Positions 1-10,444 of a DNA stretch of 64,000 nt are shown here, piece after piece. Source of the DNA: Chamaecrista fasciculata (taxonomy: Eukaryota; Streptophyta; Magnoliopsida; Fabales; Fabaceae); contig QANZ01043931.1 of NCBI GenBank assembly GCA_003254925.1, forward strand, positions 1 through 64,000, in the 5' to 3' direction. The notes beneath the pieces are model-generated. The model did no database searches, had not been told where the DNA came from, and was given only the letters and a program-made list of their open reading frames with translations. Numbering within the stretch: the stretch's first letter is position 1; every line of letters starts with the position of its first letter. Made by a program: the position numbers and the translations under genes.

Positions 1-932
1 CATGCTTCTTGATTTTAATTAATAAAATTGTTTTGTTAATTAGATTCAATGTTTGAATTTGAATTCAAGATTCAAATTTTGAATTAAGATATTAGGGCAA
101 TATTTTAATTCAATATTGTTAGGGAATTAATAAGTTGGTTATAACTTCCTAAGAGTTAGGGTTGTTATTTTGATTTATAAAATTCCCATAAAATAATTAG
201 CGAATGGCGCATTCTTGGTGGGGTCCATGTGCAAGATTTGATCTTGCATTTTGAATCTCAAGATTGCATTTTGAATTCAAATTAAGATATTAATGTAATA
301 TTTTAATTAAGAATTCAAGTCCTAAATTATAATATTAATGTAAGCCTATAATTTTATAATTTGATAATTCACTAATTTAGGGATTCCCTAATTATAATTA
401 TCAATTCCCTAATTTCAAGAACAACTCTATAAATACACAGAGAGAAAGTCGACTTGCTTACTTCTTCAAAAAGGAGAAAGAAAATTCGACTTGACCTAAT
501 CTAGAGAGAGAAAGTCGACTACTTCCAAGAGAGAGAGAAAGTCGACTATTTTTCCTAAAGAGAGAAAGGTGTGATCAAACCCTAAAAGGTTTGGGGTTTG
601 TGTATGAGTTGTGCGCCACTTTTTCTTGAGGGTTCAAGAATTGTTCTTGAACATTCAAGAACCGTAGATTGGTTCCCTGCATTCTCTTGGAGAAGAGAAG
701 GAGGCTAGCACCTGGGTATCTGCCAAATTGTTCGTGTGGATCACCGGCAGAAGAAGGACACGTTCCAGTGGACTTCTTGGATTCGCAAGTTGAAAGCTAC
801 CGATTGTTTTTTAGGTATACCTCTTCTCTTACGAGAATAAATGCAATTAGTGGATCTTGGAAGAGAATTATAGAGTACGATGTTTTTCAAGTTTTTTTTT
901 GTTTTTCCGCTGCGCTCTATAATTTCCCAACA
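1..932. mobile_element. End of an LTR retroelement (probable LTR) inserted in lectin copy 1
   Basis: The segment ends at 924-932 with TTCCCAACA, a terminus typical of plant copia LTRs, and the next base starts sequence matching the middle of the lectin genes. A TATA-like TATAAATA sits at 428-435 and is followed by three GA-rich repeats that each contain GTCGAC (about 440-550), which suits the promoter and R region of an LTR. The start of the element lies outside the window, so LTR length and target duplication cannot be checked. No gag or pol coding is visible. An open frame from 669 runs through this end into the lectin remnant and is accidental. Confidence 0.5.
425..438 (+). promoter_or_regulatory. 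TATA-like box in the LTR-like segment
   Basis: CTCTATAAATACAC is a good plant TATA context. It is followed within about 15 bases by the first GTCGAC repeat. It would drive plus-strand transcription toward the lectin remnant if active. Confidence 0.4.
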
Positions 933-1182
933 AATTTTGCTAGTAGTAATGTGGACAATGCATTGACAGCTGCGTATGCCACTGTGAATTATGAGCCTAA
1001 TGCAAAGAATTTGAGTGTGATTGTGACTTATCCTCAAAGTGGATCGGGTGTGACAACCACAACCTTAGAGTTTGAGGTTGCTTTTGCCAGAATGGATTAG
1101 AGTTGGGTTCTCTGGTGCCACTGGAGGCCTCGTGGAATCACACAAGATTCTTACTTGGAGTTTCAGCTCAAGCTTCTATTGA
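933..1182 (+). pseudogene. Lectin copy 1: 3' fragment of a legume-type lectin gene
   Basis: From AATTTTGCTAG onward this matches the last third (from about residue 177 to the stop) of the three intact lectins in the window. The 5' two thirds are absent and replaced by the LTR end at 932, so the coding break coincides with a retroelement insertion. The remnant carries a 3-base in-frame insertion (an extra Ala codon near 969) and an 11-base deletion near 1079 between two GAGGTTG direct repeats, which shifts the frame. The ancestral stop codon (TGA, 1180-1182) and 3' flank are conserved. The metal- and sugar-binding loops are not included, so no lectin activity is expected. The missing 5' half may lie left of the window beyond the retroelement. 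Confidence 0.85.
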
Positions 1183-1569
1183 TTGATTGCAAAACAAGAG
1201 ATGCTTCAATTCAAACTAACGTCATAATATATGCTTGAGTAATTTGTTTAATTTGGACTGAATTAATTTTTATATGTTGTTATGTTTAATTTGTACGCGA
1301 TTTCTTATGTATGATGATGCACCCTGCGTCAAGACTTTTTTAATTTTCTAGTAATAAAAAGTCTGTTTTTTGATAATTATTAGAAATTTAGAATTGAAAT
1401 TGGATTTGAAATGAATGTTTTTTTAGATGTTCAAAAAAAAAACAAGAAATGAATGTGTTTTCGTTATTTATTGTGATTGGATCAACTTTCCTAGAATTAC
1501 TTTTAAGCACGTGTACTAAGACAAGCAAATGCGAAGGAAAGAGTAGAATACAACTAATCAGGTATTGAA
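1183..1569. other. Duplicated 3' flank of lectin copy 1
   Basis: This stretch is collinear with the 3' flanks of copies 2 (7004-7348), 3 (18930-19242) and 4 (31423-31700): it shares the TATGCTTGAGTAATTTG and GCACxCTGCGTCAAGACT blocks. It holds the lectin 3' UTR by inference and no gene. Confidence 0.7.
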
Positions 1570-1657
1570 ATCCCACATCGTGTGAAATACACATAATATC
1601 TCCTTTCCACTGACTATATAATTATACATTTTCATTTGTTCTAATTCACGGAGTCGT
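1570..1657 (+). pseudogene. U5 snRNA promoter with truncated U5 start
   Basis: ATCCCACATCG (1570-1580) is an exact match to the plant snRNA upstream sequence element RTCCCACATCG, and TATATA begins at 1615, leaving 34 bases between, the spacing of Pol II snRNA genes. The sequence then reaches the conserved CACGGAGTCGTGCAA start of U5 and breaks off near 1656 into unrelated AT-rich DNA. Loop I, Sm site and 3' stem are missing. It is a broken copy of the gene at 7423-7551. Confidence 0.75.
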
Positions 1658-3091
1658 GCAAGGAAAATTATATTAAATTTTTATATTGAAACATCTCCTT
1701 TCCTCTCCCCTTCTCCCTCAATATCATCAATCCAAACAAAGCCTAAAAGTTTGCTTAGATAATTGGAAGAGGAAGCAAAGGGAATGCAAGAAAAGAGAAG
1801 ATTAACTCATCAAATTATTTCCCCTTGTTTGTTTGGGAAGTAATTCTTCTTCTAAAATACCTCAATTTGAGATATTTAAAATTTGTAAATGGGGTTTTCG
1901 GGGGTTAAAAATGAATTCCTCTAGATATATTCTCCTCCAAATTTTAACTTTCAAATAAGAGGAAGATATTTTTTTTTTGGTAAAGTAAGAGGAAGAGGTT
2001 TTAATCATCTCTCACTTCCTTCCCTTTAAAAACAAGAGTATAATTAATCATAAAAAATTTTGCTTAACAAATATGTTTATAATTTTTCAAATTAGTTGTG
2101 TAAGTTTCAAAAAATTAAATGAATAAATGTCTTTGAACAAAAATGCATGGCTTCCTATTTTGAACAAAAATGTTTATAATTGGCAAGATATATATCTTAT
2201 CCAATGAGTTTTAATTATGCCAAACATGCATGGCTTCCTAATTTGAACAAAAATGAGTAAATTAACAATTTCTTCTTTAAAAGATCATTGAGTTAAAATA
2301 TATAGCTTAGTCCCTAAAATTACAAATTCCAACATTATACTCTTTACTCTTTAAAAGAGCTAAACGATATATTATTTAGTTTATAAAAAAAGAAAAATTA
2401 ACTAGTACACTATTTGAGTCTTTCACGACTGAACTATATACTTCAATTTTTCAGAGATTGATTTATCAATTTAATAATCTTTAAAAGACTAAATTATTAG
2501 TTTACTTGTAATATTTTTCTACACTATAAAAAATATCTGTAACTAAAAATGTGTGATATTCAGACCTTCTTGACTCTGACCAAATAAGGAAGGCCTCAAG
2601 CTCATGCAAGGAGCCATATATATATATATATATATATATATACTAGGGGCTTGGCGTGCCCGCAATATGCATGTAACATTTGAATTGATTTAAAGTTGAA
2701 GACTATATTAAATTTTTATATTGATAAAAGAGTAAGTTTGGGACCAATTTGAGAAATTATAAAAATATGTAAGACTCATCTAAAATAAATAAAATATTTA
2801 GGACCAATTTGAAATTACCTCATATGAGGAGAGTGAGTGGGGAGAGAGAGGTGGCATTTTTTAATTTTTAATTGTTTTTTTGCATTTTTTTAATTCATTT
2901 ATTTTTTTAAAGAAGTGGGGAGAGTGAGTGGGCCAGTGGGGAGAGAGAGTGGTGGTATTTTTTAATTACTTTTTGTATTATTTAATTCATTAATTTTAAA
3001 CAATAATATTATAAATACCGACTACCAGAAAGGGGTGGAGCCATATAATATAAGATATATAAAAGCAAAAGTATTCTTGTTATTTTAAAAA
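1658..3091. other. Intergenic; start of the second duplication unit
   Basis: No gene is seen. The block at about 2037-2130 (TTTTGCTTAACAAATATG...) recurs upstream of copy 3 (14135-14230) and copy 4 (27767-27850), and AAGGAAGGCCTCAA at about 2587 recurs at 16747 and 28152, so this is the left part of a duplicated unit. The GGGGAGAG...GGCATTTTTTAATT stretch at about 2828-2880 recurs, imperfectly, at 2917-2965. Confidence 0.6.
2616..2642. repeat. (AT)n microsatellite
   Basis: Uninterrupted AT dinucleotide run of about 27 bases. Confidence 0.95.
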
Positions 3092-5659
3092 GGGTAAAAT
3101 ACAGTAAATGTACCTATGGTTTAGCCTGATTTCATATTGGTGTTGCGTGGTTTAAAAAATCTCACTTTGGGTATCTAAAGTATGCGTCGTTAGATTTCCA
3201 ATGTATCTTAGCCATTGATTCCACTCCATGGTTAAAATCTCATTTTTGGTCATCAAATTATGAGGTAACTTTCATTTTGGTCATAAAAACTTTTTTTTTC
3301 ATTTTTGTCCTCAAACTTTCACATTTGTTCTGTTTTTGTCTAAAAAATGTGATTTTATCGAAATTTTTACCGTTATTCTTAATCATAATTAGAGATAAGA
3401 ATCAATCACAAATTTATCTTGAATTTGTGACTAAGAATGATAATTTTTCTTCTTCTCATTTCCTACTCACTTATTATTACGTATTTAAGTATATGTGAAC
3501 AAAACCCGGTCCGGCCTGAGATAAAATCATTGTTTTATCATATATATTTATATTTTATTTTATAAAATAATCTTTTTATTTTAGAAAATACATATGTACT
3601 ACTATTTTTATTAATTGTATATCAAAAAAATATATAAATATAAACTTAATATCAATTAAATTAACTTTTTTTAACAAATAAATCAAATTAAATATTTTTA
3701 TTAGGCCAAAGTCCTATTTTGGTCCACCAGTTATGTTCAGTGTTCCAAATTGGTCCCCCATTTATTTTTCGTTCCATATTGGTCCTCCAGTTATGCAGAA
3801 TTTGACAAAGTTGGTCCCTCTAACAGTTTTCATCCATTTTTCTGTTAAAAAAAGATAAAATTGATTTTTAACTCCTAAAAATTTAAATTTTTTACATTAA
3901 GGACCTTTTTCTCTATAATAGAACCAAAATATAAAAAAGAAGAAATATATGAGGGTTTTAGTTTATTTTACACAATAAATCATAACCTCCTCAAATTAAA
4001 GAATCTGCATTGTCCTTTCAACCTCTCGTCGGCGCCAGAGACGGTGACGGCGACGGCATTAGCAACGGATCTCGCCGTTATGAGCTCATCTCACTCTTCC
4101 TCTCTCTCTTCTTCTTCTTCGGTTCCTTCGCCGGCGTCGCCACGAGGAAAATTCAGTCATGGTCTAATATTCAGCGTCCGGTGTGTACATTTGGAGGAAT
4201 GTGGATGCCTCAATTGAACACAAGACAAGGAGAGAATACGAAGTTAATTTGAAATTTCCATCCTTTGATACAGAACAAGTTCCCTTAAAACTGAGAATCA
4301 CAACCAGAAAGCATAACTGATCTAAAACTTCCGTCAACTAAGACACCCACATATCAAAACAATTCAAAATACTTTCAAGTTTCCACAAATCCATCCACCA
4401 AAGAATGCAATTCCCACCTATGCAGCAAAGTTCAACCTCATGGCACACATCACTGCTCAGCACAAGTCCAATCCATATCATAACCACAATAATTTAACCC
4501 CAAAAATGAAAACCCCCAAAGTTAACGACCGAATTAAACGAACCAAATAATACATTTCGAGGGGAAACAAAAAGCGAAAAAAACAAGAATTGATAGGGTC
4601 CTCGTGACGACGCCGGCGAAGGAACTGAAGAGGAAGTCGAGTGCAGAGATTGGAGAAACGAACAAAACGAAGAAGAAGAAGAAGAGAGAGAGGGGGAGAG
4701 TGAGATGAGCTCCCATAACGGCGAGATCCGTTGCCGTCACCGTCACCGTCACCGTCACCGTTACCATCTCTGGCGCCGGCGAGAGGTTGAAAGGAGATGC
4801 AGTTTCTTTAATTTGAGGAGGTTATGTTTGTTTTGTATAAAATAAACTAAAACACCCCATATATTTCTTCTTTCTTACATTTTGGTTCTATTATAGAGAA
4901 AAAGGTCATTAATGCAAAAAATTTAAATTTTTAAGAGTTAAAAATCAATTTTATCTTTTTTTAACGGAAAAATGGATGGAAATTGTTAGAGGGACCAACT
5001 TTGAAAATTTTTGCATAACTGAAGAACCAATATGGAACGAAAAATAACTGGGGGATCAATCTGGAACACTGAGAATAACTGAGGGACCAAAATAAAACTT
5101 TGGCCTTTTTATTAATATAAACATCATCAAACTCATGCATAATCAATTTTTGTCACAAGTTAAAAAATATAAAATAAAAAGATAGGTTAACGAAGAAATA
5201 TTTCTTTTTAGAAGTAAAACTTAATCTTTTCAAATATAAGGGTGATCATAAGTTGTGCCCGGCCCGGCCTATGATCACCCTTATATTTGAGAGAGAAATG
5301 GTTCACCTCAATTACTTAGGTTAGAAATAATGACATAAACTATATGAAGTCACACTTTCGGTACCAAAAACGGAACAAATTAAATGTGAAACTTTGAGGA
5401 CCAAAATGAAACAAAAAATAGTTTTAGGACCAAAATGAAACTTATCTCATAGTTTGTGGACCAAAATTTGATTTTTTATACTGAGTCACTTGAGTAATAC
5501 GTCTGGATTTTTCGTTAAAATTGACGAAAGAAAACCACATGTACCCTTATTGCTTAATGACGCATACCTCAAGTACCCTAAGTGAGAATTTTTAAACCAC
5601 ACAGCACCGACCAATGTGAAATCGGGCTAAACCACAGTTATGTTTATTGTATTTTATCC
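3092..5659. mobile_element. Outer Mutator-like foldback element with long inverted repeats
   Basis: The ends are inverted copies: GGGTAAAATACAG at 3092 and its counterpart GTATTTTATCC ending at 5659. The inverted arms extend several hundred bases on each side (left about 3092-3530, right about 5230-5659) with phrases such as 'GGTTTAGCC' and 'TCATTTTGGTC' mirrored. TTTTAAAAA flanks both sides (3083-3091 and 5660-5668), a 9 bp duplication as in Mutator-like elements. That 9-mer is nearly palindromic, so it could partly be an extension of the inverted repeat. No transposase is present. Another element (3704-5105) sits in its middle. Confidence 0.75.
3704..5105. mobile_element. Nested Mutator-like foldback element
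   Basis: GGCCAAAG at 3704 is mirrored by CTTTGGCC ending at 5105, and TTTTTATTA flanks it exactly on both sides (3695-3703 and 5106-5114), a clear 9 bp target duplication. The inverted arms are about 450 bases and include gene-like GC-richer sequence (CGCCGGCG, CTCTTCTTCTTC) at 4015-4150 and 4590-4790. The short ORFs at 4010-4252 and 4534-4767 fall in these mirrored arms and look like each other's reverse complement, so they are not counted as genes. The loop (about 4150-4600) shows no recognised protein. Confidence 0.85.
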
Positions 5660-5683
5660 TTTTAAAAATATGAGGCGTTTCAG

Positions 5684-5830
5684 TTGTACATCCAATAATT
5701 TTTTTAGTCAATTATACCCATAATATTTTACATTTGAGTCAATTATATATACCTCAAATTTAGAGTACAATTGACAAAAAAATAATTGGTGGTACAATTA
5801 ACCCAAAAAAGGGTACAACAAAACTGACCA
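5684..5830. repeat. Small imperfect inverted repeat, MITE-like
   Basis: CAGTTGTACATCCAATAATTTTTTT (about 5688-5712) is mirrored by AAAAAAATAATTGGTGGTACAATTA further right. The arms are imperfect and no target duplication was found. Confidence 0.35.
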
Positions 5831-5981
5831 ATGCTTTGGATACCAAAATTACTTTTAACTATAAATAAATTTACATATATAGTATTGATCATCAACAAAT
5901 AAGTTTACATTTCATTGTTTATATCACCTTAAATCTTAATCACTCCAAAGTCGTAACACCCACAGACCCACTAGCTAATGT

Positions 5982-6106
5982 ACGTACGTGCAGTCGTGCA
6001 CACAATGCAAGTCATTTGGCCTGTTCTCACAATTTCATCTTATTTTAATTTACTCACTCTGCTGGCCTCACAACTCACAAATCTTACTTCCCCACACATA
6101 TATATA
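5982..6106 (+). promoter_or_regulatory. Promoter of lectin copy 2
   Basis: A block of about 38 bases at 5982-6019 (ACGTACGTGCAGTCG... to CAAGTCATTTGG) is conserved in copies 3 (about 17892-17928) and 4 (about 29405-29441). The TATA region ATATATATA lies at 6098-6106, about 115 bases before the ATG. The ACGTG core could be a bZIP/bHLH site; that is inference. Confidence 0.6.
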
Positions 6107-6220
6107 CTCCTCTCCACTACTCTGCTCTTCATCACATAGATCACACACATATATATACCAAAACCAAATACGTATCCTAGCTCATCGATCAATCTCAATT
6201 AATTCATATATACAACAACC

Positions 6221-7003
6221 ATGGCTACTTCTCTCCTCATCATTTTCATCTCCTCCTTATTCCTCATGCTTCCTACTAACATCCTCTCGGTTTCCTTCAA
6301 TTTCAACTCTTTCAAACCTTACCAAAACTACATAACCTTAGAAGGCGACGCCTTCATACCATCAGATAGCTCCATCTATCTCTCTAAGCTTATATCAAAT
6401 AGTTCAGGAAGAGCCTCATACTCAACCCCAATTCATCTTTGGGACTCAAAAACAGGAAGACTCGCATGGTTCACCACCACCTTCTCTTTCATTATTGGAC
6501 CCTCATCAGAATCCACATCCCTTTTGGCTGATGGCATTTCATTCTTCCTATCTCCATTCTCATCCTCCATTCCTCAAAACTCATATGGTGGCTATCTTGG
6601 TCTCTTCAATGCCGACACTGCCTTAAATTCATATCAAAATCAGATCGTGGCCGTTGAATTTGACACGTTTCAGAACTCGTGGGATCCACTGGCTGATGCT
6701 CACATTGGGATTGACATAAACTCTATTGCCTCTGTAACAACAGAGAATTTTGCTAGTAGTAATGTGGACAATGCATTGACTGCGTATGCCACTGTGAATT
6801 ATGAGCCTAATGCGAAGAATTTGAGTGTGGTTTTGACTTATCCTCAAAGTGGATCGGGTGTGACAACCACAACCTTAGAGTTTGAGGTTGATTTGAGGTT
6901 GCTTCTGCCAGAATGGGTCAGAGTTGGGTTCTCTGGTGCCACTGGAAGCCTCGTGGAATCACACAAGATTCTTACTTGGAGTTTAAGCTCAAGCTTCTAT
7001 TGA
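6221..7003 (+). CDS. Legume-type lectin, copy 2 (secreted)
   Basis: A 260-residue intronless protein of the L-type (legume) lectin family, expected to bind a sugar outside the cell or in a vacuole. Residues 1 to about 23 form a hydrophobic signal peptide; the mature protein then starts with the SFNFNSF strand typical of the family. The calcium/manganese and sugar site is complete: Asp104 in ADGISFF, Gly124 in the GGYLGLF loop, then Glu146, Asp148, Asn152, Asp155 and His161 in the EFDTFQNSWDP...H block. N-glycosylation sequons are at Asn60 and Asn200. Length is normal for the family. The ATG follows AACAACC, a good plant context, and the same start is kept in copies 3 and 4. It differs from them by a few residues (for example TALNSYQNQIVAVEF and ADAH near the metal site). 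Sugar specificity cannot be read from sequence. Confidence 0.95.
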   Translation: MATSLLIIFISSLFLMLPTNILSVSFNFNSFKPYQNYITLEGDAFIPSDSSIYLSKLISNSSGRASYSTPIHLWDSKTGRLAWFTTTFSFIIGPSSESTSLLADGISFFLSPFSSSIPQNSYGGYLGLFNADTALNSYQNQIVAVEFDTFQNSWDPLADAHIGIDINSIASVTTENFASSNVDNALTAYATVNYEPNAKNLSVVLTYPQSGSGVTTTTLEFEVDLRLLLPEWVRVGFSGATGSLVESHKILTWSLSSSFY

Positions 7004-7348
7004 TTGATTGCAAAACAAGAGATGCATGCCTGGAGATTTTCAATTCAAACTAACGTCATAATATATGCTTGAGTAATTTGTTTAATTTGGAGTGAATTAA
7101 TTTTTATATGTTGTTATGTTTAATTTGTACGCGATTTCTTATGTATGATGATGCACACTGCGTCAAGACTTTTTTAATATGCTAGTAGTAAAAAGTCTGT
7201 TTTTTGATAATTATTAGAATAGAAATTGGATTTGAAATGAATGTGTTTTCGTTACTTATTGTGATTGGATCAACCTTGCTAGAATTACTTTTAGGCACGT
7301 GTACTGAGAAGCAAATGCGAAGGAAGGAAATAGAATATAACTATTGAA
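7004..7348. other. 3' flank of lectin copy 2
   Basis: Holds the likely 3' UTR; it is collinear with the flanks of the other lectin copies and contains no gene. Confidence 0.7.
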
Positions 7349-7400
7349 GTCCCACATCGTCTTAAATACACAGAACATCGCCTTTCCACCGACTATATAA
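7349..7400 (+). promoter_or_regulatory. snRNA promoter: USE and TATA box
   Basis: GTCCCACATCG (7349-7359) matches the plant upstream sequence element RTCCCACATCG at every base. TATATAA lies at 7394-7400. The 34-base gap corresponds to about four helical turns, the arrangement of Pol II-transcribed plant snRNA genes (Pol III types have about three turns). Confidence 0.9.
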
Positions 7401-7422
7401 CGCAACATTTTCATTGATATAT

Positions 7423-7551
7423 ATTCACGGAGTCGTGCAACGAGCACAGAGCGAACTATTCTTTCGCCTTTTACTAAAGAATACCGTGTGCTCGTAGCTC
7501 AAAGCGATATACGTATATTTTTTGATTGGGACTTCTCCAATGGAGTCCCAA
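7423..7551 (+). ncRNA. U5: U5 spliceosomal snRNA gene
   Basis: The RNA carries the invariant U5 loop I, CGCCTTTTACT (7473-7483), closed by a perfect 8 bp stem TATTCTTT/AAAGAATA and, across an internal loop, by CGAGCACA/TGTGCTCG. An Sm-binding site ATTTTTTG lies at 7517-7524 and is followed by a 3' stem-loop GGGACT...AGTCCC (7528-7549). This order, loop I stem, Sm site, 3' hairpin, is the U5 layout. U5 loop I aligns the two exons during splicing. A matching USE/TATA promoter stands upstream. The exact 5' end (7423 or a few bases later) and 3' end are estimates; the usual plant 3' box is only weakly matched by CAGTTCTAAA at about 7558. It lies about 420 bases after the lectin stop codon and is duplicated with it. 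Confidence 0.9.
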
Positions 7552-7833
7552 AAAATTCAGTTCTAAACTTTTGGATAATTTGAAAATATAAACCGTGAAT
7601 TGGAAGAACATATTTAATAGTTTAATTTTTAAAGTTTAATTATAAAGCTCTGTTTTATCTAGTAAAACTTTGTAGCTCAAAATGTCAAATTAAGGAAAAT
7701 TGTAAATCTATTTCAAAAAGAAAGGTAAATTGTAATTTAGTTTTAGAATTATTTTGTAAACATTTTTTTTAAAAGAAATATACTTGACTCTAATTTTTTT
7801 GTATTGGATTTTGATGAAAAAGATTTCTTATTA

Positions 7834-9905
7834 GACAAAACACCCTTTCATGCCCCTAACGTTTGCAGTGATTTTCAGTTATGCCCCTAACGTTTCATTT
7901 TGTTCAGGCATGCCCTCAATGTGCAACCAACGTTTCAATTATGTCCTCAGTTTTGACTCAATGCACATGTGGCAATTTTTTTTGCTTATGTGTTATTTTT
8001 TTGGTTTGACTTGAATACGTGGCATGATGACTGGACATTCCTATTTTTTTTTCCACCGTGGCATGATGACTGTATTTACATTTTTGAACATAAAAATTGA
8101 CTAAACTAGCAAATCAGTCCCTGGATTTACATTTTTCATCATCTTCATTCATTTTAGTCCCAAATCCTCAAAATAAAATTGTAAAGTGTCCCAAAATTCA
8201 TCCAAACATTTCAATTTAGTCCTTAATAGTATTAAAAACCCTAAACGCTAAAAAATCTAATTTGAGCAATTAGGTCCCTCACCCATTCTTATCCCATTAT
8301 TCTCAATTCCCCCTCTTTTCATCATCTTCATTCATTATAGTCTCAAATCCTCAAAATAAAATTGTAAAGTGTCCCAAAACTCTTCTAAACATTCTAATTT
8401 AGTCCTTAAAAATATTAAAAACCCTAAACCCTAAATCCTAAACCCTTAAAACTTAAATTGTTTTTAATCTTCATCTCCATCTTCTTAATTTAACTTAAAT
8501 CCCTAATTTTTTTTTAAAGCCAGCATCTTTATCTCCATCTTCATCTTCATCTCCATCTCCATCTCCATCTCCATCACCACATGTTGTCATCTCTTCATCT
8601 TCATCTTCATCTCCATCTCCAACTCCATCACCACATGTTGTCATCTCTTCATCCTCTTCCCGGTCGAATTCCTCCAACCCATATGCAACTTCCACGACAT
8701 CACTTGCGAAAGCGGCTCCGTCACCGGAATCGACCTCTCCGATCACCAACTCTCCAGCATCATCACCAATTTCAAATCCCCAATTTCAATTTCAGAAATC
8801 ATTTTCACATCTAGTGATGAATACAAGGAGAAGACCAGAGTTAAAAGCAGGAAAAAGGTTAGCTTTAATTTGAATGTACAGATATATGAACCAAACCCCA
8901 CGGATTATCAGATTTTGGAGAGTGACGAGGAAGAAGAAGAAGAAGACAAGGAAGAGGGTAATAGAGAATTGGGAAAAAGCAGCTCATCTTCTTCCATCTT
9001 GGGAGAAAAGTCAGAAGCCTTGAAATACCCATCAAATCACAGATATTACAGCTACATAAACAACTACAATGAGGAGGATGAAATAGTAGATGAAGAATCT
9101 GATATTGATGCATACGACGATGATGATGAATTTGATGAGGAGGGTGGTTGGTATGATGGCAATGACAGTGAAGAAGAAGATTGGGCTGAAGTGTATAATG
9201 AAAACACCCTTTCATGAAGATGAAGATTAAAAAAAATTTAAGTTTTAAGGGTTTAGGGTTTAGGGTTTTTAATATTTTTAAGGACTAAATTAAAATGTTT
9301 GGAAGAGTTTTGGGACACTTTACAATTTTATTTTGAGGATTTGGGACTAAAATGAATGAAGATGATGAAAAGAGGGGGAATTGAGAATAATGGAATAAGA
9401 ATGGGTGAGGGACCTAATTGCTCAAATTAGATTTTTTAGGGTTTAGGGTTTTAGGGTTTAGGGTTTATAGTTTTAAGGTTTAGAGTTTAGGTTTTAGGGT
9501 TTTTAATACTTTTAAGGACTAAATTGAAATGTTTGGAAGAGTTTTGGGACACTTTACAATTTTATTTTGAGAATTTGGGACTAAAATGAATGAAGATGAT
9601 GAAAAATGTAAATCCAAGGACTGATTTGCTAGTTTACTCAATTTTTATGTTCAAAAATGTAAATACAGTCATCATGCCACGGTGGAAAAAAAAAATAGGA
9701 ATGTCCAGTCATCATGCCACGTATTCAAGTCAGACAAAAAAAATGACACATAAGCAAAAAAAATTGCCACATGTGCATTGAGTCAAAATTGAGGGCATAA
9801 TTGAAACGTTGGTTGCACATTGAGGGCATGCCTGAACAAAATGAAACGTTAGGGGCATAACTGAAAATCACTGCAAACGTTAGGGGCATAATATGAATGA
9901 AAGTC
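7834..9905. mobile_element. Pack-MULE-like foldback element with captured coding DNA
   Basis: The left arm starts GACAAAACACCCTTTCATGCC (7834) and is mirrored on the right up to about 9900, with arms of roughly 690 bases. The ends belong to the same family as the elements at 10445-11023 and 44257-44820. The last dozen bases of the right end are degraded, so no target duplication can be shown. Both arms contain plant-telomere-like CCCTAAA tracts (about 8418-8450 and 9245-9265, 9435-9500) and share subterminal sequence with the element at 14330-16703. The interior carries captured gene sequence (8663-9217). Confidence 0.75.
8663..9217 (+). pseudogene. Captured chimeric reading frame inside the foldback element
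   Basis: One open frame of 185 codons ends at 9217 and has no good ATG; it stays open upstream into the arm. Its first part (about 8678-8770) reads CNFHDITCES-GSVTGIDLSD, which resembles the N-terminal cap and first repeat of leucine-rich-repeat receptor proteins. Its second part (8810-9217) is a different kind of sequence: a basic stretch with KKVSFNLNVQIYEP, then very acidic runs (DEEEEEEDKEE, DDDDEFDEE) and a tyrosine-rich segment. I recall similar motifs in an uncharacterised plant protein family, but cannot confirm that. Joining two unrelated pieces in one frame inside inverted repeats is the mark of transduplication. Function as a protein is unproven. Confidence 0.55.
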
Positions 9906-10444
9906 ATATATACTCATCTAAAGAAGGTGAAGTTAGGAGTAAAGGAAGATAGAAAGAGTCACGGCAACACTAGAATTTAGCAAATAAAATTATACCCCAA
10001 CCCCTAACTAGTTACAGAATAGTTTAGAATGTTTGTGATCTTTAACAAATAGGTCCTTAGAAGCAATTAACAACCCTCCTTCTCTTACCTTAAAGCATCA
10101 TCACCACACTTCATCGTCACCGTCCACTTTCTTCTCATTTTCATTGACATGGTCCTTCTTGTTGTCGTCCTCAGCTTCTTGGTCTCCCTTAAATTACGTC
10201 ATTCTCATCCTTTTTCTTTCCCTTAAACTGTCTCTTTCACCCATCTTCTATATTTTGCTTCATTTCTGCTCGATTTCTTTGTCCCTTAAACTGTCTCTTT
10301 CACTCGGTACTTAATCGGTCAAAATGTCAAATGCATCTACGTTTAATTATAATTTTAAATTATTTTCTTATATTGATTGATTTTCTTTTACTCAGTAATT
10401 TTTATACATGAAGCTTATGGGGACTAAAGTGACATTTTAATTTT
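9906..10444. other. Intergenic, part of the duplicated downstream flank
   Basis: No gene is seen. A stretch near 10205-10280 (CTGTCTCTTTCACCCATCTTC...) recurs at about 13737-13790. The ACTCAGTAATTxTTATACATGAA block at about 10393 recurs in copy 3 (19313) and copy 4 (32065). Confidence 0.5.

Noticed and set aside
669..1100. 143-codon ORF ending in lectin-like residues
   Set aside because: It starts in LTR-like sequence and enters the lectin remnant by chance; the remnant is truncated and shifts frame after it.
4010..4767. Two small ORFs with CGCCGG-rich starts
   Set aside because: They are mirror-image arms of one foldback element, on opposite strands, with no recognised domain.
8495..8814. 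ORFs with Asp/Glu/Gly or His/Leu repeats
   Set aside because: They arise from CATCTT/CCATCT simple repeats in the arm of a transposon.
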